The translations under genes and the position numbers were made by a program. The notes below the pieces were generated by a model. That model was given only the letters and a program-made list of their open reading frames with translations. It searched no databases and was not told the origin of the DNA. From the NCBI GenBank assembly GCA_950295325.1, contig OX485809.1:40827081-40891080 (forward strand): a stretch of DNA of 64,000 bases. Direction: 5' to 3'. Positions 37,354-50,000 of the stretch are shown piece after piece (position 1 is the first letter of the stretch; every line of letters starts with the position of its first letter). The stretch is from Polytrichum commune (taxonomy: Eukaryota > Streptophyta > Polytrichopsida > Polytrichales > Polytrichaceae).

Positions 37354-40300
37354 GTTCAGTGCATGAATGAAGCAAACAGAGTCGTCTTGCTCACCTTCTC
37401 GGGATCTTTCCAGCAACTTATTACCCATCAGATTCTTCCCAATACTTTGACTCCCAAAATTGAAATGTGCATTATTATGAGCTGTAGTCATTTCCTGGGC
37501 GAATTTTATCAAAATGAAGAAAATGAATACTAGTCTCTCTTGACTTGGTTCTCAATAGTTTTTCTGACAAACTATGTCAACCCATCACCATCTTGTCAAA
37601 GGTGAGTGCTTAATGACGAGTGAAGATGTAATTACAAGAAGTTGAGAACTTTATGAAGCTTTGATGATATCAGCACCTAATGTTTCTTCTATCTATACCC
37701 CAATAGTATCTCCACTCCAACTATATATGAAGGCCTTCAACTCATAATTTATTTATACATCTTTGACTTGAATTGGACCCCTGAGCATTTAGGAGTTCAT
37801 AAATAGAGCAAACATAGTAAAACATTATAGCATTCTGAAAGATTATTAATTTTCAAACAAATCCTCTTTATCTGTTTGATCCATGCTGCCAAATGAGCCA
37901 GAGGGATAATTTGTTACATATGAGTGTACTTCTCATCCATCCACATCAAACATGTATCATCTACTAGTCTAGGTGTTAATAGTAGGTTGAGATCACCTTT
38001 TTGGAAGTATTCAGGGAAGTCAAATTAACCAGTAAGGATAAGGGTTAGTAGTTAAAAAATGGACTAGATAAGGATAAAGGTAGAAGATATTAATGAAGGA
38101 GAACCAATGATGAAAGTGTGGTTAGAACTAGAACCAGGAAGTTTAGATAAGAGTAGAAGAAAATATTTAAGTGTGTGTGTCTAGGGGGAAACAATGTCAA
38201 GTGTGGCCAATGTATGTAAAAGTTTTCAATTGTGTGTGGTTACCATTTCAAATAAAGGAGTGAGGATGTTGTTGGAAACCCATACTGTGAGTATATGTAC
38301 CTTGAGTTAGAGATTATATGGTAGTTGGTGGTGCTCTGATCATTTGTATAATGTTAGCCATATCAAGGATCTTAAGCTTGTTGTAAGGTCAATATTGCTA
38401 ACAAGGGGTTGTGTCCATAATTATACAAGGTCGGGATACGATTGGAGGTAGGGTTGTATTTTTATATGTTAAATGGTAGGCGGTAGCACCAAATCCTATA
38501 TGAGTGTTGAGATATTTGGAGAGTTGGGGCTTCCGAGGTGATAGGTGGTCAATAAAGAAATTGTCATCTAGAAGTAAGCATAGTAGTAGCCACGGTAGGA
38601 AAGGGGCTACCAGTAGTCATAGTTGGAATAGCTAGTTAAGTATTCCCAAGAGTTATGAGTAACTAGAAGACTTAATATGCATGGAGAGGGGTACCGGGTA
38701 TAAAAGATGGTGTCAGCTATTGGAATTGAGTGTACCAGAAAGAGAGAGTGAACCAGTCGGTAGTCATAGTGTATAAGGAAGTGTTTGATAGTAGTGATAG
38801 ATAATTAGATTGGTAGCAAGGTAGTGTAGGGACCCTAACTAGGTAATCTTAGAGAAATAGATACAGATTGGTTACAATATGTATGGGTCTACCAATCGTG
38901 TGACTAGTAGAATGCAACAGTCTAACCATTGCCTAGCAACCGGTAGCTTAACCGGTAAAGGAAGCACTAAGGGGTAGGGAGCCGATAAGACAATTGTGGA
39001 TATTGTGTAAAAGAGAAAGTAATCCTTTAACACTAGGTCTATATTGTCCCGGCCCTTTCCACCCGTGCATATGTCACATCACTTTAATGGGGTCTCCCTA
39101 CCTTTTGGAAATAGTGGAGAACAATGGGAACAATTGGTAACGTTGGGGAACGTCATCACCATCATCACCACCACCACCACTACTACAATGTTTGTTGTAT
39201 ATAGATATGTTTACGATTGAATTCATCTCAACTATGCTTCACAAGAGTAATTTAGGGCCTTTGAAACTGAACGATTTCTTTGTCAGATCAATTTCAAAAC
39301 AATGGACACTAGATTACATCCGATTTGTATTTCAAGACTTTCCATGAATCAAAATGAGAACTATGCCATTGATATGTGCAGTTAGGTTGCCTTCATGAAT
39401 AGGTTGCTTCTTTATCCATGCAAATTACCTTAGGTCAAAATCAATTCACATTTTCTTTAAACTTTGTTTATTCATCTATATAAAAACCACAATAACAATA
39501 AAAAAAATTATGTCTTGTTACTATGTTAATAAATATTCAAAATAGTGTGTAATATCAATAAATTAGCGTGTGGCAAACTAGTGACACATATCAGTGTACA
39601 TTCATGTGCAATAATTCCCTCCCACCCTCTTACTTAAACAAACCATCACAGGCATGTATCAGAGAAAAAGTAAATGTTTATACCCAACACCAGTTCCATC
39701 GTACATACCTATATGACAGGGGTTGGGCCCACTTGAGAATGCGAAGAAGTCAAGAACAATTTGAAAGAAAGGATGGGTACGTACTGGCTGAGCAAATGAA
39801 GAGAGTACAGTGTTGAGTTTGGCCTCATCGTCGAAAATGGCCGTGCGTCCATGTGATGTCTGCAAGATCATCACAATCAAGTAACCAGTTTGTTGACACT
39901 TTTTGTTGTGTCCTATACATCAAGCATGTTGTCAGGATAGACCTGAATCCATCCTACAGCTTCAACGCTACCAGCATTGTTAAATTTTTGTAATATTGCA
40001 ACCATGTGGGCATTCAATGGCACATGATCATCATCTCTCCTACTAGCACCCTATAAGCCAGATATTTCAAGGAATACACATCCAGAACAAATTGACAGTT
40101 CAGATCCATACATGTCTCAAATTTTGCTCTGCTGTAAGTTCAAGTTGTAAGTCCCTTGGATAAAATTTAAGAGCAGGTGTGTGTGTGTAACTTCAATAAA
40201 TTAAAGGTTGTTATTATCAGCTTTTGCAGAGTCAGGTCTGGTCTAAGAGTTGATGGGTCGAAAAGCTTACAACTTTACATATGTGAAAAGCACTCAAGAA

Positions 40301-41196
40301 AACAGGAAAGTTACATTTTCCAGTACGCAGCTCACTGTCAACACTGTCAACATGCACCTCACCTACGGAGGCCAGAAGACTGCTGGTATAATAAAACTAT
40401 CAAGTAGATCTAAGTACTCTACCTAGAGTCTGCACTAGATTTTTATCTCAGACAAAGTTCATTTTAACAGGTGTTTCCGCAGAATCGAGTCTTGAAGTTT
40501 AAATCTGCCAGTACATCAATTGGAGCTTGTTAGATCAACCTTTCTTTTGAACTGCATAGAGAAGTGCCATAATAAGTATACTGCCTAGGAATCAAATGTA
40601 CAACAAACTTGGAGTTTCGAGAGACAAATGCTCAGCAGCAAGAATTCAGCCCATTCACTGCATAAAACATCGTCTCTCCAAGACCTGATCCACCTCAAGG
40701 ACCGTCACATTATTACTAAGCATGGTAATAATTACATGTCAGATGCTAATACCATCGTATCAAGATCCTGCTGCTAGATTTAAAGAAGTTGCTATGGTCC
40801 TAAAATTGTCTTGAGGTAGATACTCTTGTCACTCGCCAAAGTTCACATCGCTTATTGAATGAACTACTTACTACAACTAATATCTCAAGGTCTGGTGCTG
40901 CATAATCATTTTGCCAGGCTGATCTGACTGCAAGTTTACGCTATATCAAAATGAGTTGCAGCAGCAAGATCGATCGCTGCTTTATCCGTTCCGGTTAGGT
41001 GTCTAACAAAGTTCTATTAACTAGGTATCTCAGTGATCCCAACGAATCAAATCACCTACGTATCCTCCTCCCAATCGACTGAATATTCTCACAAACTTGC
41101 ACATGATGAGTTTGTGAAACCAACTGGATACTTCACCAAATCCTCCTCATTGAGGCTCTATGTTCTACATTCTACAATCTACATTTCAGATTCCAA
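37354..41196. other. Intergenic DNA downstream of HD-Zip gene 2
   Basis: No gene recognised. A short (CAC/CAT)n run lies at 39158-39184. The part nearest 41196 is presumably the 3' untranslated region of HD-Zip gene 2, but no convincing poly(A) signal was found on the minus strand within about 1 kb. Confidence 0.45.
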
Positions 41197-43176
41197 TCAA
41201 GACCAATCCCACCAAGGAAGGATGCATTGCTCGTCCAGTTGCGGCAAAAGATAATTACAAGAGTGGTCATCGTGGAATCCGGTGCTTCCATCCTCGAGCT
41301 TCACGATTCCTGCTGGGCGGGAGCTGACCCCAGCTTGCCCTGCAGTGGACATATCCTCCTCACAAATTGAAGGGAGCAGGTTGCAGGGGCTCGCAAAGCT
41401 TTCGGGAGGGAACTGGGGACATGATGATGACTGGCCGAGTGCTTTAGGGTTTAGAGTTTCAGCCTGGACCGAGGTGGACAAGCTACTCGTGCTGTCTGTG
41501 GTGCGAGGGCTATCTGCGTCGAGGATGTCGCTGGAGTTACTGTCGGAGCTTGTTGTGGTCAATTCTTCCTTCACCTCCACCACCCGAGCTGATGAAGAAG
41601 ATTTAACGTCCCTAACATCGATGGTCGGCGGAGACCGGGAGTTAGCCTGCTGCTGAATCTGCAACCTCGCGGGGGAGCTAGGATCCTCTCGATCGCGACA
41701 ATCGCTCTCGAGCTTCACGCTGCAGGGGGCGGTAGGCTCACAACTGGATTTCTCGTTGCTAAGATTTTTCGTGTCCCGGGAATCGGTAGGCTCAGACTTT
41801 TCGGATGGATGGTTTTCCATTTGGAGGCGTTCCACCTGCGCGAGCACCACCGACACAAGCTGATGAGTGCCGTCGTGATGGTGCAATTGCATGAAATACA
41901 GAGATTGCAACAATGTAGGCCCAACGACACAAATCAGTAACGAATCTTGAAGGGAAGATTCTTGTAGCTGCTCGGAAGAGCATTCATTGTTTCGACTCAT
42001 CGAGTCAGCTTTCACCGATACAAGGTGAGTGCCATCCTGACGGTGCAATTGCACGATAAGCACAGACAGAGAATGCAACAATGTACGCCCAGCAACAACA
42101 CAAAAGCAGTAACGGCTCTTTTGGCTCCTCCTCTCTGCTCTGAAGAGTTTGTTATTTCGATTGTTTCGACTCACCTCAGCTTTCAGCTCCTCTTTCTCTC
42201 GCTGCACAACCTCGAGGTCGGCTTTCAGCCTTTCGTAGTCGACGGTGAGCACTTCGTAGTCACGCTCCAGCTGTTTGGTTTTCCAGCGAGCTCGCCTGTT
42301 TTGGAACCAGACAGCCACTTGACGGGGTTGCAAGCCCAGCTCTTTGGCCAGCTGCATTTTGCGCTCCGGCTCCAGCTTGTTCTCCACCTCGAAATTCCTC
42401 TCCAACGACCTCACTTGGTCGAAGGTGAGTCTCCTCTTCTTCTCCACGTGGGGTGAGCAGTCATCGCCTATCCCTTCATCGCCATCTTCTGCCTCCTCCA
42501 CCGTTGGCCCATCCTGAGTACTACTAGCCCCGTAGTAGGGGCGCTTCTGCCCACAAACCCCAGCAGCTACCCCATCCCCATGACCAGAATGCGGCACTGC
42601 AAAACCCCCACACATGAATCTTCAGTTTATGTTACCAAACCCCAAAGCAGCTCTATTCACTCACCGGTACAAGTCAAGAAATCTTAGAAACGAGAAATCC
42701 GAGCACAAGATTCAGACGAACTAAACGACGAACTTAAAGAAAGATTCGAAGTTATCACTTATGTCAACCACCACGAAGCTAAATCCATCATCAAGTTGGT
42801 GGTGGATTGACAATGGCAACAGCTGTAACTACTCAGACACACCGACGATCAGGTTTCCAAGATTGGCAGACATCAAACCAACATGCAACCAGCATTTACG
42901 AACAACTGCAGTATTAGTACAACTGCCCTCCATGATTTGATCGTTGCAGCTTAAAAAGTAAGCCAGAAGGAGAGTGATCACGGACTGTTGCAGAGGCTAG
43001 GGATCAATGAGGAGGTAGTAGAATAGTAATAGTACAAGTAGTAGTGCTTGACCTTGCAGGCTGGCTTGGGAGCCAAGCATTGCCACAAACGACTCGGAAG
43101 CACCTTCATTCCGCATAAGCATCGCCTTCTGCTGCCCCCCATAATTTGCTGGCCCCCGGATACTTGTGGCCTCCAT
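41197..43176 (-). CDS. HD-Zip class I transcription factor, gene 2 (3 exons)
   Basis: Minus-strand exons 43176-43053, 42596-42175 and 41835-41197 join to a 394-residue protein; introns of 456 and 339 bp have GT-AG ends (intron 2 donor GTGAGT). The homeodomain (about 93-150) differs from gene 1 at one position, Gln for Arg before PRQVAVWF. The zipper heptads are L151, L158, L165, V172, L179 and L186, split by intron 2 before the last. The C-terminus shares the [12 protein letters not shown] block, FPPES, VKLEDGS and the LPWWDWS end with gene 1. ΨKxE-type sites (VKLE twice, VKEE) are present. The ATG at 43176 is chosen by alignment with gene 1 (conserved AMLMRN and VAMLGS nearby). An in-frame ATG at 43278 with no stop between could add 34 residues. 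It is probably a nuclear DNA-binding dimer, able to pair with the gene 1 product. Confidence 0.93.
41836..42174 (-). repeat. Stop-free intron 2 of HD-Zip gene 2, built from a tandem duplication
   Basis: The intron is 339 bp, exactly 113 codons, and has no in-frame stop, so retention would insert 113 residues between E182 and V183. It consists of two diverged tandem units: 42183-42013 (171 bp, including the last nine bases of exon 2 and the donor) and 42012-41848 (165 bp). Both start AAAGCTGA, then reach GAGTCGAAACAAT, and share a TACATTGTTGCA-type block, GTGCAATTGCACC and a terminal TCGGTG. At the peptide level SRNN, TLLHSL/TLLQSL and DGTH recur. The second donor-like site has been altered. 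Confidence 0.85.
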
Positions 43177-43300
43177 CTTCTTCCCGTGATCTTCTTCAGC
43201 TGGGCGGGCTGTACCACCTTTGCTGCAGCAGATCTGCAACCCAGGATCCTCCGTCTCCTTGCACCACAATAAACTCATACACTGTAACCTGGATCGTCCC

Positions 43301-43392
43301 CAGCTAGCTAGCTAGCTCCCTTCCTTCCTTCCCTCGATTCAGCTCCTTCTGCGCCCACCACTCACTAACTAGCTCTTCTGCTGCTGCTGCTG
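43301..43392 (-). repeat. Microsatellites in the 5' leader of HD-Zip gene 2
   Basis: In order away from the gene: (AGCT)4 at about 43301-43317, GGAA units (minus strand) at 43317-43334 and CAG triplets (minus strand) at 43378-43392. GGAA and CAG runs also occur in the leader of gene 1, though there the CAG run lies nearer the start. Confidence 0.8.
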
Positions 43393-43613
43393 CCTCCTTC
43401 ACCTCATCTTCTGATCCAAGTGCACATGAGAGAGGCCGGCCTTCTGTGCAACCTCATCATCACCATCACCATTACCTGGTCTGCTGCACCCGTAGGCTGC
43501 ATGTGAGGGTCTAAACCGACCACGGCTGCCACACCCCCCGTGCTCTCTCATCGTCTCCCTCCTGCAGCCGCATCATCACCAAGTACTTCCAACACACTCA
43601 CCCAACTCTGAAC

Positions 43614-43670
43614 CCACTCACTCACTCACTCACTCAACTCCACTTACTCCTCTCCCTGTCTGCAGACGTC

Positions 43671-43702
<32 letters not shown>
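43614..43702. repeat. (ACTC)n and (TC)n tracts upstream of HD-Zip gene 2
   Basis: (ACTC)n runs 43614-43636 and (TC)n 43669-43702 with one break. On the gene's strand these are GAGT and GA repeats, the kind of site bound by plant GAGA-binding (BBR/BPC) proteins and common near plant transcription starts. A regulatory role is inferred. Confidence 0.6.
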
Positions 43703-43999
43703 GCTGCCAACTGATACTGCCAACTGCACTACCCAATTTTTCAAACCCCCGGAGGAAGTAAGCGTAGGTACAACTATCACACCACTGGGCACGATCAATC
43801 ACTGGCGACTGCACCAGCTCTTCTGCAGTTGTTGGGTGGGGTTCATAAGTGATCCCTGGCTGCGGTGGGAATATCAGTAGTTACTACTGATGATGGAATG
43901 CAGGGAAAGGCAGGGTCAGAAGAGCTGCAGCCTGCTGCTGCTGTTGCTGTTGCAGGAGAAGATTCCTGGTGTGAATGAGCTGCTTGGTGATGGCGTAAT

Positions 44000-44078
44000 G
44001 GAGGGAGGGAGGGGAGGGAGGGGAGGGAGGGAGGCGGTTGCGTTGGCGTTGGCGTTTGCGTTTGTGTTTGCGTTTGCC
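44000..44078 (+). repeat. G-rich tract and GCGTTT repeats upstream of HD-Zip gene 2
   Basis: GGGAGG-type units at 44000-44035 contain many closely spaced runs of three or more G, enough for G-quadruplex formation on the plus strand. GCGTTT/GCGTTG hexamers follow to about 44078. This lies about 830 bases before the start codon. Gene 1 also has G-rich runs near 3660-3720. Confidence 0.75.
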
Positions 44079-44099
44079 TGGATTTGGGGTTGTGCAAGG

Positions 44100-47000
44100 A
44101 TTGTGCGGGGTTATATAATTAAGTTAATAACTTAGTTCGTCTTTTTCTTTTTCTTTTCCCCCAAAATGGCCACTCAGCTGGTCCGTGCATGGAGACGCGT
44201 GACAGCCCAGACCCGGCAGGCAGCAGGAGAGCCAGGAGGAGCCTGGATGCTAAGTTAACGTTTAGCTTAGCCCCGACCGTTTCCTCCTCCGCTAAAGCTC
44301 TAGGTAACTGGTGAACTTAGGGTCGGCTCCATCTAGGCCGCTCGCCCACTAGATTCTAGATAATAGTGGGTGAGAGGTGTTCTAGATGATAGTGGGTGAT
44401 AGGTATTCGATGTAGTTAGGCACAAGTTGCTATTCAACCACATTCTGGTGGTCCGTTAGAATGTGGCGGTTCGCTAGATTTTCATGCGCTCATGCCCTCT
44501 CCCCACTTGACTATAGCTAAATTTACAAATTGGTTCTAACAACATGGCCTTCACACCATCGACATGATCTGGTGCCGAGCCTAGTTGGCAAATGATGTGG
44601 CATGGCTTAAAAGTGGAGGTTTTAAGCCTCAAGCACCGACCCTCCCATCGGTACTTAAACATGAGGCAAGAATATAAGACCTTTAAAAGTGTTGCCTCCC
44701 GCCCATGTGATTGGTTGTTTTTTAGTCTTAGCTATAAGGGCACAAGGAGCTTCATTAACAAAAACCGATGGTGAGATAGATGAGTAGTAAGGCATTTGGG
44801 GATGGGACAAAAACTACCCAACATTCATTGATTGGTAGATAAAACAATGAACATGTGTGAAAGCTACTTAACTAAACCTACTTGAAAATCTCCGGAGCAA
44901 GTTCTTGTAGGTCCATTGGGATAGCCAGGATGCCTCCGCTATGACTGAGGGAGCTTTACCTAGTTTTTAGGACATGCTTTGGTTATTAGCTAAAGTTGGG
45001 TGGGAAGGGGGCATCACTTAAGAATCTTAAATCTACAAGTGCCGGTTACCAAAGGATTGAAGATTGATTTTAGGAGGAGGAGGAGGAAGTTAGTAGGTGG
45101 GCCTGGATTTGATGAGAAATCGAGAGTAGCTAGTTGGCACATATGAACCCTACCCCATCAAATTCCCTCTACATTTGGGCAGGTTTGTCCTTAACCACAC
45201 TAGAGTCTGTCAGTAAGTGGCCTACGTGGAAACTCACCCCTTATAGCTTTCCCAATTAACTTCCTTCCTTCCCTCCCCGTAGATCTGCCATTCACCCAAA
45301 TCATGCAACGTTTGGGTGTGTGTTGAGGACGCATGGGGTTGTGTCGACGACACATATGTTCAAACCGAGGCTTGTACACAAGCAAATACAATGTTGTATT
45401 AAGTAGTCATCCTATCAAAGTACATGCATAGTATTTTTACACATAGGGACCCTTATCTACTTTTAAGTGTATATTGGCTAAGAGTATTTCTAGCATCATG
45501 TATGAACTAGGAGTAATTTAGGGAAAGGTAACAACTTGTCTTCTACTTATTTGCGTACTCTTTTGTGGGAACAAGTTGTTATACGATGAACATCGCGGGT
45601 CGTTTTTTACTTTATCATCATGTTTTTTACTTTAATCCCATGTTAATTTATCATTGCTTGAGAAATACAATGTCTCATTAACGTGTTCGGTTAAGCTCTT
45701 GATGAAATGTTATCTTTCCTCTTTTTTTCTTATGATTTGAATACGATTGTCTTAGAGAAAGAGATATCAACTTTAATTATTTTCACTCTCAATGTAAGGC
45801 TCGTTGATCGCGATAACAACTAAAATGGAGTATCTCTTGCAAGTGTATCAATATTCTAAAGTTCCATCCAAAAGATAAACCATATTAATCAAATCCTCAA
45901 TCATTGATGACAAAAACAATCTTCAAGGTCTCAATTAAGTTTTCCGAAAAAGGTCAAGTTCTTGGTTAACTCATAAGCCTTGCAATAACAATTCAATCAT
46001 ATAGGTATTTGTAACGATTCATGTAATTAATGTTTATCTTGATTATAGGGGCATGTTAGGTTACATAATATCAAATCATCTCTTTGATAAGTTTTAGTAG
46101 TAATGAGGATTGAATGTTAACATCTCAAGTGGTATAAGATATATGTTCTTGTGTCCTTCTATTTTAGCTCAAGTGTTATCACTTGGTGTATAAGTGTAAT
46201 ACTTTTATGTATAATGATAATGCATACGACACGTTTGACTACATAGATATGATGTATTTTGTTTGTTGTTAATCAAATCTTATAATAATGAAGAATATTT
46301 TCTTATTACTTAAGTGTTTAATTTTCACAAGGCTTTAGTTAAGATAAGTCTTTTGATTTATAATAGAGATAATCAATTTCAACACTCCCTTTTGAGGAGT
46401 TCAACATATTTGATTACTTAAGAAAAGAAGAAGACATTTTGTCTTAGACTCTCTTACAACGTCAATGTAAATTGAGGTTAATCCAAAATCACTTTGATCC
46501 TCAAAGTTCCGATTATTCTCCAAAGTTTTGAGTGCTTCAATCTCCCCCACACACTATCATTTTGAGTGTTTGCTCAAAAGAGGCTACTCTCCTCTTTGTG
46601 TGTGGGAGTGTGCATGGTTGTATAGTGCATGCATACCAGGCCTTCCCCTAGGTTTACTCTTGAAATATGTTATATTGGATTTTATTTTATTTTCATTTGC
46701 ACATATTTCTTTGTTGTGAAGAACATATTAAAATTTGTGGCTTCATGGTGACTATGCACCCACTAATACTAATTTTTGACATTAACATTATGTTTTGTTG
46801 TAGGTCTCACTTTGGTTGCCATCGGATTGCCATGGAAGGATTTGAAGACCATGAGAAGCCCAAATTTGTTATTGGTGGTTGTCATGTGACACTCCATCAT
46901 TGAGAGGACACCATTAAGGGGATAATTGAGCTTTTATGCTTGAAAACGTTCGGTGCTTTGCATAGAGTGTGTAATTTGCAATTTGGCTTTTAAACCTGAA

Positions 47001-50000
47001 CAACTTGTAGAGGGTTCCGCCATATCCTTACATGTAGGAGGTTGTGCATGTAGTCAACATCAAAGAAACCAATTTGCAGTTATTTGAGAGCATTACGTCT
47101 ATCATGCCATGGGGTTGCTTGAGCAATGTAGGAAGTGGACATCATCCCCACCCGAATTCAAGAGTTGTGACTGAGCATTCCCATAACTACCTAGAAGGCC
47201 GCCCATATTGGGAATTTTCAGAGCGCGAGCATTTTTGTAGCTACGATTGAATCACATTGGACAATACTAGTGAGAGCAACATCAATAGCTCTTATGTTTC
47301 GTATCCAATAACTGATTTTCCTACATTTGAGTTACGACGCTTTTGGACTTGACCTTCTAGTGTCCAAACTTGTTTTCTTTGTGTCTTCCTTGATCCCCTA
47401 TTAGCATTTTGATTGGTGTTTCATATTTTTATGATAAATATAATGTATTTGAATTTTGAGAACTTTGTGAATAGATTTTTGAACTGGAATATGCATTGTG
47501 GCCTTATTATGAAATTTAATAAACTAGGTACATTGCGTGAGTACTAGGACACAGTCCGGGGAGTTCTATACAAAAATCGGTGCATTTCCTACCTTTTATA
47601 AAACGGTTTGGATTTTTTTCTTTTCACTCGGAAGCTACCGAAAGCCAATTTTTTTTCTGGGTTAAATTCCGAGATTTACCTTTACCATTCGGCAATTTTC
47701 CTAGTTTCTAGATTTTACTTCGGTATATTTCCAAAGTTAAGTATATTAAGTTGGATTTTTATATAAAAAATAAGATTGGTGTTATGCTTTTAAGGGAGTG
47801 AATTTGTGTTGAAAGAAATCCCAAGTATCCTTGGAAGGAGTTGAACCTTGCCAAGCCCCCACCATCTTGGGGCCAAGAATGTAGCCTTTGAAAAATGTAT
47901 GGATCCAAAGAGGGTGCATACATTTCTTGGAGGTTGGTTAATACAACAATACATGCAACCTTGAAACTAATCAACATCCTTAGAATTGGGAACATAACTG
48001 AAGTTATTGAACAAAAAATGTCACATGTAGAAGACATATAACATGAATGGTTGGCATATAGGAACCAATACTTAGTTCCATTTTCCACAAAGGAATTGCC
48101 TCTTCAATGATATTATCAAAGTTCTCATATGGCCCCTCCCAAGCAATTCTAAGAATAGCTTCCAAATTTTTGCTTTCAACCAAGCGGGCCTTGAATCACT
48201 CACAACCAACACCCAAATGTGATCCCCCAAACCACCATAAGCACCCTCAACTTACAATCAACCCACCAACATGAAAATCCAACACATAAATGTTCCTCGA
48301 ACCTCCATGCATCATCGAACATCATCACTCAACCTACAATCGATCTATTGTCAAGACATGGCCACAATCACCATAACTACTATTACCCACAATTGCAAAA
48401 CCAAAAGAAAAGATGGGAAAAAAAAAAAAAAAAAAAAAAAACCCTAGCATTTTAGCACTTAACTCAATGTACTCTTGAATGAGATTGACAAGTGGTGCAA
48501 GATCGGAAGCCACCCACTAAGCTTGAAAACATCCGTTGAAAATACAAGAGTAGAAGCGGAAGCTTAGAGCAAGAATGGGGTGAAGAGAAAAACCCTAATG
48601 GAGGAGTGAGGTACTTTGCCCTAGGGGCTCAAACTCTTCTTATACTTGTGAGAGAGAGTCCTTGGTTGCTCAGAGCCTCAAAACCCTAATGGGCTTAATG
48701 ACAACAAAACCAACCATAAATTAGCCTCCATGGTTTTGACCTTATGAGTCATGACTATAGTATTACCATAGTAACATTTCCGCCCTATCCTTAGTCCCTT
48801 CGGCCTCAAATTAAAAAATTGACTCGGTAAATATCCTGAACTATGATGCCTCAACCGGCCATATTGCCGGTCTATTCTCCCTTGAGCTAGTTGATTTCCG
48901 ACCTCGACAATTTTACATCGGTACCTCATCCGAATCATGATTGCAAACTCATTCGGAAATCTCCAAAAAAATTCAGCTAGCTCGTAACTAAAGGTCGGTA
49001 CTCCTCGTACATTGTACTAGGATATAATTGCATTGCCATTTTTTGCAATGTGGATTTCTCTTTGCAAGTGAAATAGTGGAGCGATGTGAAATCCTTGCTC
49101 ACCCTCTAACGAAATATTTACCTTTACAAAGCTCCTCATGACCTCCATAGTTGGTTAATTACATCATTTACTCCTTGGGTTTGTAGACTGCATTGCAATT
49201 TCTCGTTTGCAGAATTTTTTTGACTATTGTGGACATTTTTGTGTAGTTGATTAGTTACTTATTGTCTTCCCTATAATCATTTGGATTTTTCCCTCAATAT
49301 TGGAACGATAGTGGTATTCCATATAGTGGTGGCTCATTTCCTGCAAGATTATGGAATGTGAACAAAATCAAATGCTCATTGTTGTATACATTCCATTTGC
49401 CCTTGTATTCATACTATACGTCATCTTGTAGGTTTGGGTTTATGGCAATGAGGCAAATTAACTTGATATCGGACACAACATGGGTAGCGTGTAGAATAAA
49501 ATTGACTATAACTATATTTAAAAAAATTAAATTAAAAAACCTCTTTGAAACTAGCATGCATGGGGAGAAACAACTTGGTCAAAAGGGTCTATTCCTTACG
49601 AATAGGACCCTATAAACATGAGCTTGCTCATGAATTAACATTCATGGGAAAGATGGTTGGGGGTAAGTAACAAGTTCTATGCACTTTGTGCAATCATAGA
49701 ATTGAAGAAAATGTGGATTCAAATATTTCACATTCAGTAAATGAATGTTTTTTCTTGCATTTATAGTGAATGAGGAACTCTCACACTATTATTGCTCATG
49801 TCCTCTGGTGGATTTTATTTTAGTGTCCACCATTAAGATGAAATGAAATTGGTTTTTGGGACTAAACCAGGAAGCCGAAAAGGTTAATGGGACTAAAATT
49901 ACATCAAGATGCTTTCAAACCAACTAAATGTCCACTTGATGTTCCAATTGAAGAAAGACTTGAAAGAGCAAGGACGGTCAAGTACATAATTCCATTACCC

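Noticed and set aside
48219-48455. Frame ending in a run of lysines
   Set aside because: The lysines are only the 24-base A tract; no other coding evidence.
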